Positions 32,943 to 41,647 of a stretch of 64,000 bases of DNA are shown piece after piece. Both the position numbers and the translations under genes were made by a program. Source of the DNA: Burkholderiales bacterium (lineage in GTDB: Bacteria; Pseudomonadota; Gammaproteobacteria; Burkholderiales; Ga0077523); NCBI GenBank assembly GCA_019745565.1, contig JAIESW010000029.1, positions 62,001 through 126,000 of the forward strand, written 5' to 3'. The stretch's first letter is position 1. Each line of letters starts with the position of its first letter. The notes below the pieces were generated by a model, which ran no database searches, was not told the DNA's origin, and saw nothing but the letters and a program-made list of their open reading frames with translations.

Positions 32943-34976
32943 CTACGTGACCTGCACCAGCAGGTTGCCCAGCGCATCGCGGGTCACGCGATTGCCGGGC
33001 TCCACGACGATGGTCGTGTCGAGCTGTTCGATGATCGCCGGGCCCTGGAAGTTCGCGCCTTCGGGCAGCCATTCACGCCGATAGACCGGCGTGTCGACCC
33101 GGCCGCCGTCGAACCAGACCGGCCGCCGCGCCACGCAGGCCTTCTCGAGCGAGGTCGCCGGGGCGCCGCGCCCGAGCGCCTCGAACGACAGCGGATTGCG
33201 CCGCCCGATCACGGCGGTGTGGAGGTTGACGAGCACCGGCCGGATCTCGGGCAGCCGCACCTGGAACCGCTGCCAGTACGCCGCTTCGAAGGCGGCCCGC
33301 AGTTCGTCGCGCGTGATCTCCGGCCGATCGATCGGAATCGAGAGCAGGTGGCTCTGGCCGAGGAACTGCATGTCGGCCTCGAACACGCAGTCGATCCGCT
33401 CCACGGTGACGCCTTCGCGTGCGATCATCGCGCGGCCTTCCTTCATCTGCGCTTCCAGGACCGTCCGCACCAGCGTGTCGGGCAGGTCGGCCAGCGTCAC
33501 GTTCACGGTGCGCACGTAGTCGTGCCGCAGATCAGCAACGGCGCAGCCGAGGGCATTAGTGAGACCTGGTCGTGCCGGAATCAGTACGCGCGGAATACCC
33601 AGCTCGCGCGCCAGCGCGCAGGCGTGCAATGGCCCTGCACCGCCAAACGCGAACAGCGCGAAATCGCGCGGGTCGTGTCCGCGCGCGAGACTGACCATGC
33701 GGATCGCGCCGGCCATGCGGTCGTTGGCGATGCGGATGATCGCGGCCGCGGCGCCATCGATGTCGAGGCCGAGCGGCTTGCCGATGCGCTCCAGGATGAT
33801 CGAGCGGACCTCGTCCACCGTGACGGCAGCGTCCACGGCGAGCAATTTCTCGCCGTCGAGTCGACCGAGCACTAAGTTCGCGTCGGTGATGGTGGGCTCC
33901 GTGCCGCCGCGGCCGTAGCAGATCGGGCCCGGCCGGGCGCCGGCGCTTTCCGGTCCGACCTGCAGCATGCCTGCGTCGTCGATGCGCGCGATCGAACCGC
34001 CGCCGGCGCCGATGGAATGCACGTCCACCATGGGAACGTGGATCGGCATCGCATACTCGAGCTCGAGCTCGGAAGAGAGGCGGGGCAGACCGCCTTCCAC
34101 GAGTGCGACGTCGGTGGAAGTGCCGCCCATGTCGTAGGTGATGAGCCGCGGAATGCCCGCCGCGCGTCCGGTTGCCGCAGCGGCGATCACGCCCGAGGCC
34201 GGCCCCGACATCACCGAACTCACCGCATGCTCGTGCGCGATCTGTGCGGCGACCGTACCACCGTTGCCCTGCATGACCAGCAACTCGCGACCGAAGCCGC
34301 CGTCGGTCAGTCCAAGCCGCAAGCGGCGCAGATAGCGTTGCAGGACCGGTTGCACCGAAGCGTTCACGGCGGCAGCGACACCGCGCTCGTACTCGCGATA
34401 CTCGGCGAGGATCGCGTGACCTGCGGTGATGTAGCCGTTCGGCCAGAGCTCGCGGGCGATGGCGACGGCGCGCAGCTCGTGCTTCGGTTCGCGATAGCTG
34501 TGCAGGAAGTGGATGACCAGCGATTCGCAGTCGGCCGCGAGCAACCGCCGCACGGCGGTGCGCACCGCGTCTTCATCGAGCGGCATCAGCACTTCGCCTT
34601 CGGCGCTGATGCGCTCCGGCACTTCCAGGCGCAGCTCGCGCGGAATCAGCGGGGCGAAGGTGCCGGTGAGGCCATAGGGTGTCGGCCGCGTGCGGCGCCC
34701 CAGTTCGAGCACGTCGCGGAAGCCCTGGGTCGTGATGAGTCCGACGCGGGCGATCTTCCGCTCTAGCAGAGCGTTGGTCGTGGTGGTCGTGCCGTGGATG
34801 ATGACCTCGAGCCGTGTGAGGTCGGTGTCGGCCTCTTCGAGCGCCTCTAGCACGCCCACCGCCTGGTTGGGTACCGTCGTCGGCACCTTGGCCACGCGGA
34901 TGTCGCCGGACTCCGGATCCCACAGCACCAGATCGGTGAAAGTGCCGCCGACGTCGATTCCTGCGAGGGTGGGCAT
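32943..34976 (-). CDS. hyuA: Hydantoinase A/oxoprolinase alpha-type subunit
   Basis: 677 residues, actin-like ATPase fold. The phosphate-binding loop is GIDVGGTFTDLVLWD at 6-20. IIHGTTTTTNALLERK, MSGPASGVIAAAATG, YDMGGTSTDVALVEGG, VHSIGAGGGSIARID and FAFGGAGPLHACALA follow in family order. It supplies ATP-driven phosphorylation of the amide carbonyl while HyuB completes ring opening. The ATG is at 34976. Followed by the RidA-like gene; hyuB lies beyond the btaAB block. A Liv-type transporter on the same strand just upstream may import the substrate. Confidence 0.92.
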   Translation of the reverse strand: MPTLAGIDVGGTFTDLVLWDPESGDIRVAKVPTTVPNQAVGVLEALEEADTDLTRLEVIIHGTTTTTNALLERKIARVGLITTQGFRDVLELGRRTRPTPYGLTGTFAPLIPRELRLEVPERISAEGEVLMPLDEDAVRTAVRRLLAADCESLVIHFLHSYREPKHELRAVAIARELWPNGYITAGHAILAEYREYERGVAAAVNASVQPVLQRYLRRLRLGLTDGGFGRELLVMQGNGGTVAAQIAHEHAVSSVMSGPASGVIAAAATGRAAGIPRLITYDMGGTSTDVALVEGGLPRLSSELELEYAMPIHVPMVDVHSIGAGGGSIARIDDAGMLQVGPESAGARPGPICYGRGGTEPTITDANLVLGRLDGEKLLAVDAAVTVDEVRSIILERIGKPLGLDIDGAAAAIIRIANDRMAGAIRMVSLARGHDPRDFALFAFGGAGPLHACALARELGIPRVLIPARPGLTNALGCAVADLRHDYVRTVNVTLADLPDTLVRTVLEAQMKEGRAMIAREGVTVERIDCVFEADMQFLGQSHLLSIPIDRPEITRDELRAAFEAAYWQRFQVRLPEIRPVLVNLHTAVIGRRNPLSFEALGRGAPATSLEKACVARRPVWFDGGRVDTPVYRREWLPEGANFQGPAIIEQLDTTIVVEPGNRVTRDALGNLLVQVT

Positions 34977-35123
34977 GGGCGATCCCGGGGTGGGTGCTGG
35001 TGGTCGAAAAACCGAAGGCTACACTGCGGAAAGGCAGAAGCGGGTCGCCCCTGCCCCGCGCATGCCGGTGCTAGACTCCGGGCACGTCGATCGTACATAT
35101 CCGTCCCGCCAGGAGAACCGATC

Positions 35124-35690
35124 ATGCGTACCTCGGATGCACCAGCCCGCTACAAGCTGACGGTCGAGGACTACCACAAGCTCGGAGACCTCGGCGTCTT
35201 CGCGCCCGACAGCCGCATCGAGTTGATCGACGGCGACCTGATGGTCATGACCCCCATCGGTGGGCCACATATCGGGACCGTCAACCGGCTCAACAAACTG
35301 CTGGTACTCGGGCTGGGCGACAGAGCCGTGGTGTCGTGCCAGAACTCCGTGACCCTGCCGCCCCATTCGGAGCCGGCGCCCGACTTCGCCCTGTTGAAGC
35401 CCGGGGCCGATACCAGGCTCGCCCATGTTCCGCGGGCCGATGAAGTGTTCTGGGTCATCGAGGTCTCGGATACGACCGTTCACTACGATCGCGGCGTGAA
35501 GCTCGGCGTCTATGCGCGCGCCGGCATCCGCGAAGTCTGGATCGCCAACGTCGATCGCCAGGTGATCGAGGTCTATCGCGATCCGCTGGAAGGCCGATAC
35601 CGCACGGCGTTCGAAGCCGCACGGCCGGATACCGTTTCGCCAGCGGCGTTTCCCGATCTCTCGTTCGAGATCGCGGAGATCTATCGGTAG
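35124..35690 (+). CDS. Uma2-family (DUF820) putative nuclease
   Basis: 188 residues of the PD-(D/E)xK-like Uma2 family: YKLTVEDYHKLGDLGVFAPDS, then RIELIDGDLMVMTPIGGPH, PDFALLKPG, FWVIEVSDTTVHYDRGVKL and YARAGIREVWIANVD. The acidic D, E-x-S pattern (PDFAL, VIEVSD) is intact. Common in cyanobacteria and scattered elsewhere, with unknown biological role. CAGGAGAA lies before the ATG. It is a lone gene between two minus-strand operons, convergent with livF; probably horizontally mobile. Confidence 0.88.
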   Translation: MRTSDAPARYKLTVEDYHKLGDLGVFAPDSRIELIDGDLMVMTPIGGPHIGTVNRLNKLLVLGLGDRAVVSCQNSVTLPPHSEPAPDFALLKPGADTRLAHVPRADEVFWVIEVSDTTVHYDRGVKLGVYARAGIREVWIANVDRQVIEVYRDPLEGRYRTAFEAARPDTVSPAAFPDLSFEIAEIYR

Positions 35691-35706
35691 GGCAGTCACG
35701 CCGTTT

Positions 35707-36423
35707 TCAAACGGCGAGGTATCGATCGCGCACTTCGGTGTTCGCGAACAGTTCGGCCATGGTACCGGTGAAGCGGATGACGCCGCTTTCGATGATCGCC
35801 GCCCGGTCGGCGATGGCGGTGGCGAAGCGGAGGTTCTGCTCCGAGAGCAGGATGCTCAGGCCCTCGCGCTTCAATTCGGCAATGCCCTTGGCCATCTCGT
35901 CCACGATGACGGGAGCCAGCCCCTCCGACGGTTCATCGAGCAGCACGGCGAGCGGATTGCCCATGAGCGTGCGTGCGATGGTCAGCATCTGCTGTTCGCC
36001 ACCCGACATCTCGCCGCCGCGCCGCTCGCGCATGCGGCCCAGGTTCGGGAAGAGTTCGAACAGCCGCTCCGGCGTCCATGAACGAATGCCGTCGCGTGAG
36101 GGGCGTCGCGCGACCTCGAGGTTCTCCATAACCGTGAGCCCGGCGAATACGCGCCGCTCTTCGGGCACGTAGCCGAGTCCCATGCGGCAGACGCGATACG
36201 GTGGAAGCGTATCGATGCGCTCGCCGAATAACGTGATCTGCCCCCTCTTCGCTCGCACCAGACCCATCAACGTCTTGAGCGTCGTCGACTTGCCCGCGCC
36301 GTTGCGGCCGAGGAGGGCGACCACCTCGCCGCGACGCAGTTCGAGGCCGACGCCATAGAGGATCTGCGCGCGGCCGTAGCCGCTGTCGAGATCGCTCGCT
36401 CGCAGCAGCGTCTCGGACGTCAT
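35707..36423 (-). CDS. livF: LivF-type ABC transporter ATPase
   Basis: 238 residues. Walker A GRNGAGKST near 41, signature MSGGEQQML near 142, Walker B AVLLDEPSEGLAP and the switch histidine replaced by LLSEQN as is usual in LivF. It powers import of branched-chain amino acids or similar amides together with LivG and the fused permease. Its ATG overlaps the livG stop (ATGA), fixing the start. Confidence 0.93.
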   Translation of the reverse strand: MTSETLLRASDLDSGYGRAQILYGVGLELRRGEVVALLGRNGAGKSTTLKTLMGLVRAKRGQITLFGERIDTLPPYRVCRMGLGYVPEERRVFAGLTVMENLEVARRPSRDGIRSWTPERLFELFPNLGRMRERRGGEMSGGEQQMLTIARTLMGNPLAVLLDEPSEGLAPVIVDEMAKGIAELKREGLSILLSEQNLRFATAIADRAAIIESGVIRFTGTMAELFANTEVRDRYLAV

Positions 36424-37163
36424 GCGGCGTCTCCCAGATAGATGCGCTTCACCTCGGGGTCGACACGCACTTCCTCCTGCGTACCCTGCGCCACCAGCCG
36501 CCCGCAATCCAGCACGACGATGCGGTCGGCGTGACCGAAGACGACGTCCATATCGTGCTCGGTGAACAGCACCGAGAGGTCGCGCTGCGCGGAGATTCTC
36601 GAGACCAGCGCCATCAGCTCGTGGCGTTCGCGCGGCGCCATGCCGGCGGTGGGCTCGTCCATCAACAGCAGGCGTGGCGCGTTGGCGAGTGCCATGGCGA
36701 GTTCGAGGCGCTTCACGTCGCCGTAGGCGAGTTGGTCGCAAGGGCGATCGCTTTGCGATTCGAGGCCTACGGCTGCGAGCAACTCGTGCGCTTCGTCCTT
36801 GGCAGCAGAGGTTGCTTCACCGAGGAGGCGCAATGCCTTGCGTTCGTGGGAGAGCAGGGCGAGTTGGACGTTCTCCAGCACGGTCATCGAACCAAAAGTG
36901 GCGGCGATCTGAAAAGTGCGGCCGACGCCCTTGCGGAAGAGCTTGCGCGATGGGAGTCCCGTAACGTCTTCGCCGTTCAATCCGACGCGGCCGGCATCCG
37001 GGCGGATCTGGCCGCCGATCATGTTGAAGCAGGTGGTCTTGCCGGCACCGTTGGGGCCGATGAGCGCGACCCTCTCGCCGGCGGCAACGGAGAACGAGAC
37101 GCCCGCGACAGCGTGGACGCCGCCGTAGCGTTTCTCGATGTTGTCGATGGTGAGGAGGGTCAT
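36420..37163 (-). CDS. livG: LivG-type ABC transporter ATPase
   Basis: 247 residues. Walker A GPNGAGKTT near 36, GRTFQIAATFGSMTVLENV as the Q-loop region typical of LivG, signature-equivalent LAYGDVKRLELA, and Walker B LLLMDEPTAGMAP with LFTEHDMDVVF. It pairs with LivF, downstream and overlapping, and with the LivHM fusion upstream, from which it is parted by an array of palindromes. Confidence 0.93.
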   Translation of the reverse strand: MTLLTIDNIEKRYGGVHAVAGVSFSVAAGERVALIGPNGAGKTTCFNMIGGQIRPDAGRVGLNGEDVTGLPSRKLFRKGVGRTFQIAATFGSMTVLENVQLALLSHERKALRLLGEATSAAKDEAHELLAAVGLESQSDRPCDQLAYGDVKRLELAMALANAPRLLLMDEPTAGMAPRERHELMALVSRISAQRDLSVLFTEHDMDVVFGHADRIVVLDCGRLVAQGTQEEVRVDPEVKRIYLGDAA

Positions 37164-37380
37164 GCGCGGGTGCCCCCATCCCGGCCTTCCCCCACGCTGA
37201 TCGCGTGGAGGAAGGAGAGGAGTGCGACGATCGGTGAGGCCGATCGTCGCAGGTCAGGACGGCCCCCATCCCAACCTTCCCCCACCGTTGGTGGTGGAAG
37301 GGGTCTACGTCCCCTCCCCCAGCTTCGCTGGGGGAGGGCTAGGGTGGGGGCAGCGAGGTGCCGCCACGGCGAATGGAACC
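37164..37380. repeat. REP-like array within the liv operon
   Basis: Three units: 37171-37217 (CCTTCCCCCACG stem), 37262-37303 (CCCCCATCCCAACCTTCC plus CCACC/GGTGG) and 37309-37352 (CCCCCAGC TTC GCTGGGGG, then GGGCTAGGGTGGGGGC). Between the first two is a perfect 12-base inverted repeat, TGCGACGATCGG (37223-37234) and CCGATCGTCGCA (37240-37251), with a 5-base loop. It separates livHM from livG, so it may set different message levels within the operon. Confidence 0.75.
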
Positions 37381-39258
37381 TCACGTCTCGCCCCCACGAA
37401 CAATCCGTCGCAAGCTGCCCACGACGCCCCGAGGAAACACCAACACCAGCACCAGAATCGCCAACCCCAGGATCAACCGCCAGTACTCCGTCCGCCGCAG
37501 AATCTCGTCCTGCAACCACGTGAACAAGGCCGCACCGAACACCGGCCCCGTCAAAGTCTGCACGCCGCCCAACAGCACCATCACCAGGCCATCGACCGAC
37601 CGCGAGATCGCCATCACATCCGGCGCGAGGCTGCCTTTCGAGTACACGTACAGCGCCCCTGCCAGACCGGCAGCCGCACCGGCCACGGGGAACGATAGCC
37701 ATTGCACACGCTTCACGTCGATGCCGATCGCATCGGCCCGCAGATTCGCATCGCGTCCGGCCCGCAGCGCGTAGCCGAACGGCGCATGGATCACGCGCCA
37801 GAGGGCCGCGATGGCCATGGCGCACAGCGCGATGGTCAGCCAATAGAAGTGCGTCTTGTCGGCGGCCCAGGTCGCCGGCCAGACGCCCACCAACCCGTTG
37901 CTGCCGCCGGTCACGTCGTCCCATTGCCACGCGACCGACCAGACGATCTGCGCGAAGGCGAGCGTCAGCATTGCGAGGTACACGCCGGTCAGCCGCACGC
38001 AGAACCAGCCGAACCCGAGAGCGAAGATCGCCCCTGCCAAAGGCGCAGCCGCCAATGCCACCAGCATCGGCGCCCCCGCTTGCTTGGCAAGCAGGCCGGC
38101 CGCGTACGCCCCGATGCCGAAGTACGCCGCATGGCCGAAGGAAGCCATGCCGCCCGGCCCCATCAGGAAATGCAGGCTCGCGGCGAACAGCGCGAAGATT
38201 GCGCAGTCGGTGGCGAGCACCAGGGTGTAGTCGTCTACGAAGGCCGGCAGCACCGCGAGCACGATTGCTGCGGCAAGGGCGATCGCCCAGAACTTCCGCG
38301 ATGGCGTGTGCACGTGCTCGACGGAGCCGGCCGGCTCGCGCGCACCGCGCAGCGGTCGGCCGGCGAAGCCCCACGGTCGGAACGCGAGGGTCAACGCCAT
38401 CAGCACGAACTCCACCACCAGGGTGAGCTTCGAGAAGTTGAGCGTCAGGCCGAGCACCTCGATCGTGCCGAACGCGAAACACAGTGCCTTCACGATGCCG
38501 ATCACGCCGGCCGCGAGGAACGCGCCGCCGAGACTGCCCAGGCCTCCCACCACCACGACTACGAACGCATCGGTTATTGCGATCAGATCGAGGCCCAGAC
38601 TCGCCGGTTCCCGCGGCATCTGCAGAGCGCCCGCGAGGCCCGCGAGCCCGCTGCCGAGGGCAAACACACCGGTGAAGAGCCACACCTGATTCACGCCCAG
38701 CGCGCCGACCATTTCGCGGTCTTCGGTGGCCGCGCGGATCAGCACGCCCCAGCGCGTGCGTTCCAGCAGCAGCTTGAGGGCCAACAGTACGACCGGCCCC
38801 AGGACGATCAGCAGCACGTCGTACTGGGGAATCGGCTGGCCAGCCAGCTCGATCGCGCCGCTCAAGCCCGGCGCCCTGGGCCCCAGGATGTCTTCCGGAC
38901 CCCAGAGCAGCAGCGCGGCGTCCTTGACGATCAGCACCACCGCAAAGGTCGCGAGCAACTGGAAGAGCTCCGGCGCGCCGTAGATCCGCTTCAGCACCGC
39001 AAGCTCCATCAATGCGCCGAGCACGGCGACCCCGATCGCCGCGATCAGCACTGCACTCCAGAAGCCGAGCGCGCCGCCGCCCAGGTGCTCCGCCAGCCAG
39101 ATCGCGCCGTAGGTCCCGAGCATGTACAGCGAGCCGTGGGCGAAGTTCACCACCCGGGTGACGCCGAAGATCAGCGACAGGCCCGAGGCGAGCAGGAACA
39201 ACGTGGAAGCATTGGCGAGCCCGTTGACGAGCTGCGCCAGAAGGTCGGCGAACGTCAT
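37381..39258 (-). CDS. Fused LivH-LivM ABC permease
   Basis: 625 residues. Residues 1-295 are a LivH permease (LLASGLSLIFGVTRVVNFAHG, TRWGVLIRAATEDREMVGALGV, VVVVGGLGSLGGAFLAAG). A hydrophilic linker of about 25 residues (REPAGSVEHVHTPSRK) follows, and 320-625 are LivM (FLMGPGGMASFGHAAYFGIG, PFGYALRAGRDANLRADAIGI, VMVLLGGVQTLTGPVFGA). The two halves form the membrane pore for LivF/LivG. Fusions of this kind are known but uncommon. No substrate-binding protein gene is adjacent; the LivJ-like gene at 53710 is a possible partner. Confidence 0.92.
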   Translation of the reverse strand: MTFADLLAQLVNGLANASTLFLLASGLSLIFGVTRVVNFAHGSLYMLGTYGAIWLAEHLGGGALGFWSAVLIAAIGVAVLGALMELAVLKRIYGAPELFQLLATFAVVLIVKDAALLLWGPEDILGPRAPGLSGAIELAGQPIPQYDVLLIVLGPVVLLALKLLLERTRWGVLIRAATEDREMVGALGVNQVWLFTGVFALGSGLAGLAGALQMPREPASLGLDLIAITDAFVVVVVGGLGSLGGAFLAAGVIGIVKALCFAFGTIEVLGLTLNFSKLTLVVEFVLMALTLAFRPWGFAGRPLRGAREPAGSVEHVHTPSRKFWAIALAAAIVLAVLPAFVDDYTLVLATDCAIFALFAASLHFLMGPGGMASFGHAAYFGIGAYAAGLLAKQAGAPMLVALAAAPLAGAIFALGFGWFCVRLTGVYLAMLTLAFAQIVWSVAWQWDDVTGGSNGLVGVWPATWAADKTHFYWLTIALCAMAIAALWRVIHAPFGYALRAGRDANLRADAIGIDVKRVQWLSFPVAGAAAGLAGALYVYSKGSLAPDVMAISRSVDGLVMVLLGGVQTLTGPVFGAALFTWLQDEILRRTEYWRLILGLAILVLVLVFPRGVVGSLRRIVRGGET

Positions 39259-39594
39259 GACGGCGAGCGGGCCCCGGTGCGCACCCCATCGTCATCGGCG
39301 GCTCGCGGCCCGGTCCCATCCAGCGGGCACGGCATCCGTTCGGTCCCGGGCGTCCCCTCGACCCGGAACAATTCCTTCTTCCCCATCGGGCGATGGTACG
39401 AACTTTCCAGCCGCCTTGCATCCGTGGTTCGGTCAGTGTCGCCGGGCCGCCCCAAGACACTGACGCGCCCCTTGGGGGCAGCGACCATAGGGAGCGTGGG
39501 GGGGAGTTCAATTCATTGTGCGCTGGCGAACGGAAGGGGCGGGGGCATGCTCCGAGAATGAACTTCATCGCCCCGTCCCGGAATGGAGTTCGCC
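39259..39594. other. Intergenic region with a hairpin and a CCCCTTGGGGG repeat
   Basis: It separates the divergent livHM and ferritin-like genes, so both promoters lie here. GTCAGTGTC (39432-39440) and GACACTGAC (39456-39464) form a perfect 9-base inverted repeat with a 15-base loop, followed by GCGCCCCTTGGGGGCAGCGA (39465-39484), a word that recurs between genes in Burkholderiales genomes as far as I recall. No gene is seen. Confidence 0.55.
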
Positions 39595-40179
39595 ATGAAG
39601 AACCTCACCTCCCTCACCGACGTGAAGACCCTGCGCACCCGTACCCGCCAGCACCTGGCCGGAGGCGCCGTGACGGCCGGCTACGGTGCCGACCGCGAGG
39701 TGGTGCTCAAGCTCCTGAACGACGCGCTGGCCACCGAGATCGTCTGTGTCCTGCGCTATCGCCGGCACCACTTCATGGCGAAGGGCATCCAGTCGAAGAG
39801 CATCCCCGACGAGTTCATGGCGCATTCGAACGAGGAGCAGTACCACGCCGACCAGATCGCCGACCGCATCGTCCAGTTGGGCGGCGAGCCCGACTTTGCT
39901 CCCCACGGACTGGTCAATCGGAGCCACGCCGAGTACGTCGAGGGCATGTCGCTGGTGGACATGATCACCGAGAACGTGGTCGCCGAGCGCATCACCATCG
40001 ACAGCTATCGCGACATCATCCAGTACATCGGTGACCGCGACCCCGCCACCCGGCGCATGCTGAAAGGCATCCTGGCGGCGGAAAAGCAGCATGCCGACGA
40101 ACTGGCCGATCTGCTCGTGGGCCTGCCCGAGGCGTCGAGATGGAAGGCTCCCGCTGCCCTGCTCCTGCGATCGGAGTAG
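39595..40179 (+). CDS. Ferritin-like (bacterioferritin-related) protein
   Basis: 194 residues from the ATG at 39595, eight bases after GGAG; an in-frame ATG at 39583 is possible. The four-helix bundle shows the di-iron residues: E in NDALATEIVCVLRYRRHHF, the E-x-x-H pair of SNEEQYHADQIADRI, E in TENVVAERITIDSYRDII and the final EKQHADELADLL. The region resembles bacterioferritin, but it is longer at the N-terminus and lacks the Met haem ligand in an obvious place. It probably stores or detoxifies iron or peroxide in the cytoplasm. Confidence 0.83.
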   Translation: MKNLTSLTDVKTLRTRTRQHLAGGAVTAGYGADREVVLKLLNDALATEIVCVLRYRRHHFMAKGIQSKSIPDEFMAHSNEEQYHADQIADRIVQLGGEPDFAPHGLVNRSHAEYVEGMSLVDMITENVVAERITIDSYRDIIQYIGDRDPATRRMLKGILAAEKQHADELADLLVGLPEASRWKAPAALLLRSE

Positions 40180-40215
40180 TCGCCCGGTTGCGTCCATTCG
40201 AGCCGGTCGAACGCC

Positions 40216-41583
40216 ATGGCCCGCTTCGCTTGGCTGCTGGTCATCTGCCTGGTCGGGTGTTCGCCGATCCCGACCATGGTGCCGGACATGGATCGCTACT
40301 CGGCGAAGCGGGTATCCATGGAGGGGGCGAACGGTCCGCTGTCGCCGGCCCGCACCCAGGCGATCCTGCAACGCCTGCAGCAGCAGGGGGGCGGCACCGG
40401 CATCTTCGAACGGCACCTGGCAGTCGAGGAGGCGATCGCCGGAAATCCGCTCCTGGTCGGCAACAAGGTCACGCTGCTGCGCGATGGCCCGGCCACGTTC
40501 AAGGCGATGTTCACTTCCATCAAGGAGGCACGCGACCACATCAACGTCGAGTTCTACATCATCGAGGACGATGAGGTCGGCAACCGTTTCGCCGATGCGC
40601 TGCTCGCCAAGCGCGCCGAGGGCGTCGACGTCAACCTGATCTACGACAGCGTCGGCGCGATCAACACGCCGTCGGCGTTCTTCGAGCGGCTGAAGGCCGG
40701 CGGCGTGCGCGTGATCGAGTTCAACCCGATCAATCCCCTGACGGCGCACCGCGGCTGGGAGGTGAACTGGCGCGATCACCGCAAGGTGCTGATCGTCGAT
40801 GGGCGCACCGCTTTCGTCGGCGGTATCAACATCAGCAGCGTGTACTCGAGGGGCTCGTACTCGAAGCGGCAGCGGCCTGCGAACGAGTCCAAGCTGCCCT
40901 GGCGCGACACTCACGTGCAACTGGAAGGGCCCGTGGTGGCGGAATTCCAGCGCATGTTCATCGACACCTGGCAGAAGCAGGGTGGCGAACTGCTCACCGA
41001 CAAACGCTACTTCCCCGCACCGGTCACGAAGGGCACGGACGTGGCGCGGGCGGTGGCCGGCACACCCGAGGATTCGCCGAATTCCATCTACGTGACCATG
41101 CTTTCGGCGATCCGCAGCGCCGAAACCAGTGTGCACCTCACCAACGCCTACTTCGTGCCGGACAAGCAGATGGTTGCCGCGCTGACCGAAGCGGCCGCCC
41201 GCGGTGTCGACGTGAAGATCATCCTGCCCAGTACGACCGATTCGGGACTGGTGTTCCACGCCGGCCGCTCGTACTACACCGTCCTGCTCCGCGGCGGCGT
41301 GAAGATCTACGAGCAGAAGGATGCGGTGCTGCACGCCAAGACCGCCGTGGTCGATGGCGTGTGGTCGACCATCGGTTCCACCAATCTCGACTGGCGCAGC
41401 TTCGTGCACAACAACGAGATCAACGCCGTGATCCTGGGCGGCGGGTTCGGCGCGCAGATGGAGGCGATGTTCGAAGCCGACCTCGAGCGGTCGGACCGGA
41501 TCACGCTCGACCGCTGGCAGCAGCGGTCGCTCGCGACGCGGATGAAGGAGACCGGCGCCCGGTTGTGGGAATATTGGCTGTGA
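40216..41583 (+). CDS. Cardiolipin synthase-type phospholipase D, lipoprotein
   Basis: 455 residues. The lipobox LVGC at 12-15 predicts a lipid anchor, whereas ClsA has two membrane helices. Two HKD motifs are complete: HRKVLIVD near 188, followed by GGINIS, and HAKTAVVD near 373, followed by GSTNLDWRS. Cardiolipin synthases condense phosphatidylglycerol with PG or PE. The short N-terminal part is like ClsB/ClsC. It starts 36 bases after the ferritin-like gene and could share its message. Confidence 0.87.
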   Translation: MARFAWLLVICLVGCSPIPTMVPDMDRYSAKRVSMEGANGPLSPARTQAILQRLQQQGGGTGIFERHLAVEEAIAGNPLLVGNKVTLLRDGPATFKAMFTSIKEARDHINVEFYIIEDDEVGNRFADALLAKRAEGVDVNLIYDSVGAINTPSAFFERLKAGGVRVIEFNPINPLTAHRGWEVNWRDHRKVLIVDGRTAFVGGINISSVYSRGSYSKRQRPANESKLPWRDTHVQLEGPVVAEFQRMFIDTWQKQGGELLTDKRYFPAPVTKGTDVARAVAGTPEDSPNSIYVTMLSAIRSAETSVHLTNAYFVPDKQMVAALTEAAARGVDVKIILPSTTDSGLVFHAGRSYYTVLLRGGVKIYEQKDAVLHAKTAVVDGVWSTIGSTNLDWRSFVHNNEINAVILGGGFGAQMEAMFEADLERSDRITLDRWQQRSLATRMKETGARLWEYWL

Positions 41584-41647
41584 TTCCCAGCGCCTAGTCG
41601 AAGTGTCTACCTTCCCGGGGCGGCCCGATGAGGGCTGAAAGCACACG

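Noticed and set aside
35124..35690. Uma2 nuclease as part of a defence or toxin system
   Set aside because: It is a lone gene with no partner; Uma2 genes are commonly solitary.
37702..39561. Glutamine/arginine-rich plus-strand frame over livHM
   Set aside because: Antisense of the fused permease; low-complexity composition follows from leucine and valine codons on the other strand.
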